Shown: positions 29,491 through 32,359 of the stretch, in pieces | Layout of the letters: each line of letters opens with the position of its first letter | How positions within the stretch are numbered: the stretch's first letter is position 1 | NCBI GenBank assembly: GCA_944389745.1 | Contig: CALXNM010000017.1 | Coordinates: forward strand, 1 to 32,359 | Length of the DNA: 32,359 nucleotides | Direction: 5' to 3' | DNA from: an uncultured Clostridia bacterium | Lineage (GTDB): Bacteria; Bacillota; Clostridia; TANB77; CAG-508 | Notes under the pieces: model-generated | Database searches by the model: none | What the model was told of the DNA's origin: nothing | The model's input: only the letters and a program-made list of their open reading frames with translations | Position numbers and translations under genes: made by a program

Positions 29491-32359
29491 ATGAAAAAGA
29501 ACGAAAACGCTAAAAACCGCATAGCTCTAGAGAGAGAGAGAGAGAGAGAGAGAGAGCTACACTTCTAGAGAATAAGAAAAACTGTAACAAGAACAAAGCA
29601 GAAAATAAAGTAATAAGCGAAGAAACAGAAAAAGAAGCGAAAAATAAAATAAATATAAAAGATAAAATACACATCACACCAAGTATAGCTATGCCATTTG
29701 TGCTACTAGCTATGCTTTTGGTGTGCTTTATTGTGCTAAAAAACAATTCAAATGTAATAGAATATACCCAGGCAAAACAGCAATTAGAAGCACAAGAAAA
29801 AGTAGCCCAAGAGAGAATAGAAGAAATAGGACAAAAGGGATATATATCAGATGCAACAATAATAAGCACAAAAACAGGAACAGGACCATTTGATGATAAT
29901 GATGACCCGGGAAATGATAGTTCAGAAGATAATAATATAGTACGTTCATTTGACCAAGTAACCTGGACAATAGATTTAACAACAGCATTAAAAGATGGAG
30001 TTGCAGATACAAGTTTAACAGGAGGAGCTATAGAGGTAGAGGCAACTGTGCCAGAAGAGTTAGCAACTTTAGTAAAATGGGACTTAGACTCAATGCAATG
30101 GCTAGAAGAAGGACAAGTAACAGAAGATGGAAGAACAGTAACAGGAAAATATACTATGCCAGAAACAGAGACGACAATACCAGGAAAACAAACATTAGTA
30201 TTTGTACTTCAAGTATATGGAGCAGGAAATGAAACAGAGATAGTGCCAACATTTAATTTTAAATTAACCGGTAATGATGACAGTGATAAAAAGACTATAA
30301 CAGGAGATAAAGTTATAGTAAGTGCAGCAGGAAAATATAATATTTTACTTGAAAAAAACGACCAATTAAATTTAAGAAGTTATTTTAATTTAGAAACAGG
30401 TCAAGAATCTAATGAACTAACAGAAAATACAGTTAACGGAAGAATGCAAGGATATGGAATTATGGTTCAGTTATATAATGATGCAGGTAAAAAATTAAAA
30501 GGTATTGAATTGCCAAAAGGAGATATAAGTTTTGATATTGTATTAAGTGAAAGTAAAACAAGTTCAGGCAATGCACTTACAGATTCAGAATATGCGCCGG
30601 TTTTATGGGATTATAAAGAAAATAATACAGGTTATACAGGAAAATTAAATCGAAATTTAGCATGGGGATATGGTCACGATACTTCAGTGGCAAGCACTGC
30701 ACATAGTACTTTTAATAAAAACACTACTAGAAATGCTCAATATTGTTACGATGGTGGAACTTGGAAAATAGAACAAACAACTGATAATACATACCATGTA
30801 ACAATTAAAGATTATAAATTCGATACAGAACAATGGCATTTTCCTACAATGGGAATTTGGAGTACTGTTGAAAATATTCCTTCAAATATAGGACAGTTTT
30901 CAGCTGGATATATACAAACTATATTGCAGTTTCCTGAAAATGTTCAGGATATAACAAGTTTATATTTAAAAGTAGAAATAAAAAATATAAATATAACGAG
31001 TAAAACGGGTATAGTAATAAATAAAGATCAAAATACAAATGATAATATAGTTAATACTCAAATTACTTTATATCCATATGGTAATATTTCAAAGTTTAAT
31101 AGATTTTGGGGAAAAGGATATTCATTATGGAGTACTAATGGAGCAGGAGATGCATATGCTTCAACAGGACAAGAAATATATATTCAAGGGATGATGAATA
31201 CATATCCTAATACTGATGAAGTTGTCCGAGCCTGTAATATTTTACAAAAGTTTGATAATAGAGCTTTTGAAATACCAGCAGATTCAGATATAAATTTTGA
31301 CCTTGGAAATGCATTATATGCTACAAAACCAGATGGAACAGGTTGGAATAGTGAAGAAGAAATGAATGAAACAACTGAAGAGGATTTAGTTTATTTTTCG
31401 AATATTCAAGATTTAATTTCTAGAGGATATACATGTATAGGAGTTTTATTTGAAGTTAGAAATGTTTCGATACTTGGAGGCAATTCGAGTGGATGGCTTA
31501 GTATTCCTGTTAAAATAAAGAATGATGCATCAATAATAGGAAAAACATTTGCAACGGTAAATAATGTAAAAGCATGGACAAGTAATATAGATTTTTCTTA
31601 TTTGAATCAGGCATATGAATACAATGAAGAAACTGGAATAACAACAATGGAAATAGTTGATGAATATCCTGAACCATGGCGTACTTCAATAACTGACCAA
31701 TATATAAAAACAGAATATGATGAAAATGGTCAAATTGTTAGTGGAACAAATTATGTAGGCTACACAGGTGGAAATAGTATATATATAACAGGAGCAACTC
31801 AAAGCATAAATGTTGAAAGCTTAGATAAAGATACAATAGAAGACAAAGTTAATTATGATTTGGGAATAAATGAAGATACTGTTTTATATAAATTGTCACC
31901 AAGTGTAAGAATTAATAGTGGAGACAAGGGTGTAATAGAAAATATAACTCTAAAAAATGAAGTAACATTACCAGAAGGGGTAGAATATATAGTAGGAAGT
32001 AGTAAAAGAGGGGAAGAAGTATATACAGAACCAGAAATAACAAATAATAGTGATGGAAGTACCACATTAGTATGGTATATATATGGAGTAACATCTGGAG
32101 ATACAATAACACCAATAATATTTAATGCAAGAATAGATAATGAAACAGCAAATGGAACTCAATATGAAGTGAAAGCAGTAATTTCAGAGGTAATAGAAAA
32201 TGGCGAAACTGCTAAAATAGGAAATGCAAGACCGGATACTAGAACCTCAACAGTATCAATAAATGTAATAAACCTAGCAAGTCATAGGTTATATAAAGAA
32301 ATAGAAACACCAATAATAGAGAAGAATGGAGAGATAAAATACACATTAGTATATGAAAA
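29491..32359 (+). CDS. Very large surface protein, frame broken at an (AG)14 tract: apparent phase-OFF allele (3' partial)
   Basis: The ATG at 29491 has a strong site (CGGAGG) and promoter, but its frame reads MKKNENAKNRIALERERERE... and stops at TAG 29566, 25 codons in. A second frame is open from 29514 to the window end (about 948 codons, no stop found when read through) but has no ATG before 29691 and no ribosome site there. The two frames meet only in the AG tract; one unit fewer (13) or two more (16) joins them into one protein. In the joined form a basic cytosolic start is followed by a membrane helix (about 62-85, PSIAMPFVLLAMLLVCFIVL), an acidic linker and a long extracellular beta-rich region. 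From about 31860 the pattern (YDLGINEDTVLYKLSPSVRI, NITLKNEVTLPEGVEYI, NGEIKYTLVYE) is of DUF11-like repeats. Family of the first part not recognised. Re-initiation at 29691 could still give an anchored product. Confidence 0.8.
29529..29556 (+). repeat. (AG)14 dinucleotide tract at codon 13 of the third surface gene
   Basis: Fourteen uninterrupted AG units lie inside the coding sequence 38 bases after the ATG, coding alternating Glu-Arg. Such tracts change length by slipped-strand mispairing, which switches genes on and off. The tract is flanked by near-identical TCTAGAG copies (29526 and 29564). Confidence 0.95.

Noticed and set aside
29491-32359. Third surface gene as a simple pseudogene
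   Set aside because: The break lies exactly in a slippage-prone AG tract, the promoter and ribosome site are intact and about 950 following codons have no stop, which argues for a switchable allele. A sequencing error remains possible.

Overview
The window looks like a chromosomal segment of a low-GC, Gram-positive bacterium, most likely an uncultured gut-type Clostridia/Bacillota lineage. The grounds are strong AT bias with AGA/ATA/TTA codons, AGGAGG-type ribosome sites, TTGACA/TATAAT promoters, CCA-encoding tRNAs, a thick-wall hydrolase repertoire and thioester-type surface adhesins. Assignment below that level is not possible from the sequence alone.

Region 1 (1-12493) is a type IV secretion (conjugation-like) module of the Gram-positive kind. 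It holds the C-terminal end of a VirB4-type ATPase (cut by the window edge), a VirB6/TrbL-like polytopic protein with a long Gly/Ala-rich tail, a VirB8/TcpC-like NTF2-fold membrane protein, a chimeric small membrane protein, a second membrane protein with tandem NTF2-like modules, a 1211-residue three-enzyme peptidoglycan hydrolase (M23, phage-tail-lysozyme type, NlpC/P60), a third NTF2-like membrane protein and an acidic soluble protein of unknown function. A 668-bp apparently perfect direct repeat (4372-5039 and 6611-7278) gives the chimeric gene and the hydrolase the same promoter-proximal region and the same first 208 residues. No relaxase or VirD4 coupling protein is visible here; they could lie upstream.

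Region 2 (12522-15334) is housekeeping: a D,D-carboxypeptidase (S11), cytidine deaminase, and tRNA genes on the minus strand (Gly-GCC, Cys-GCA, Cys-GCA). A GNAT acetyltransferase of clearly different base composition sits, in opposite orientation and with its own promoter and terminator, between two tRNA-Cys copies that differ at one base.

Region 3 (15517-32359) is a surface-adhesion locus. Two paralogous giant adhesins (1444 and 1956 aa) have an N-terminal Cys-Gln thioester domain, 5 or 7 copies of a ~200-residue repeat starting FDLALRKFI, predicted calcium loops between some repeats, and a C-terminal membrane anchor without LPXTG. They are followed by a three-gene operon (Ig-like membrane protein, CmpB-type membrane protein with coiled coil, degenerate receiver-GGDEF protein) and by a third very large surface protein whose reading frame is broken at an (AG)14 tract near its start codon. 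Removing one AG unit restores a single open frame to the window end, so this gene appears to be phase variable and OFF in this copy. Upstream of all three large surface genes are a TGTAATAT element and, further down, a CCGTAA element, suggesting a shared regulator.

Taken together the window reads as a contact apparatus: a wall-spanning secretion machine with its own wall-cutting enzyme, neighbouring covalent adhesins, a possible c-di-GMP component and a stochastically switched surface protein. That functional link is inference from proximity; the individual family calls are stronger.
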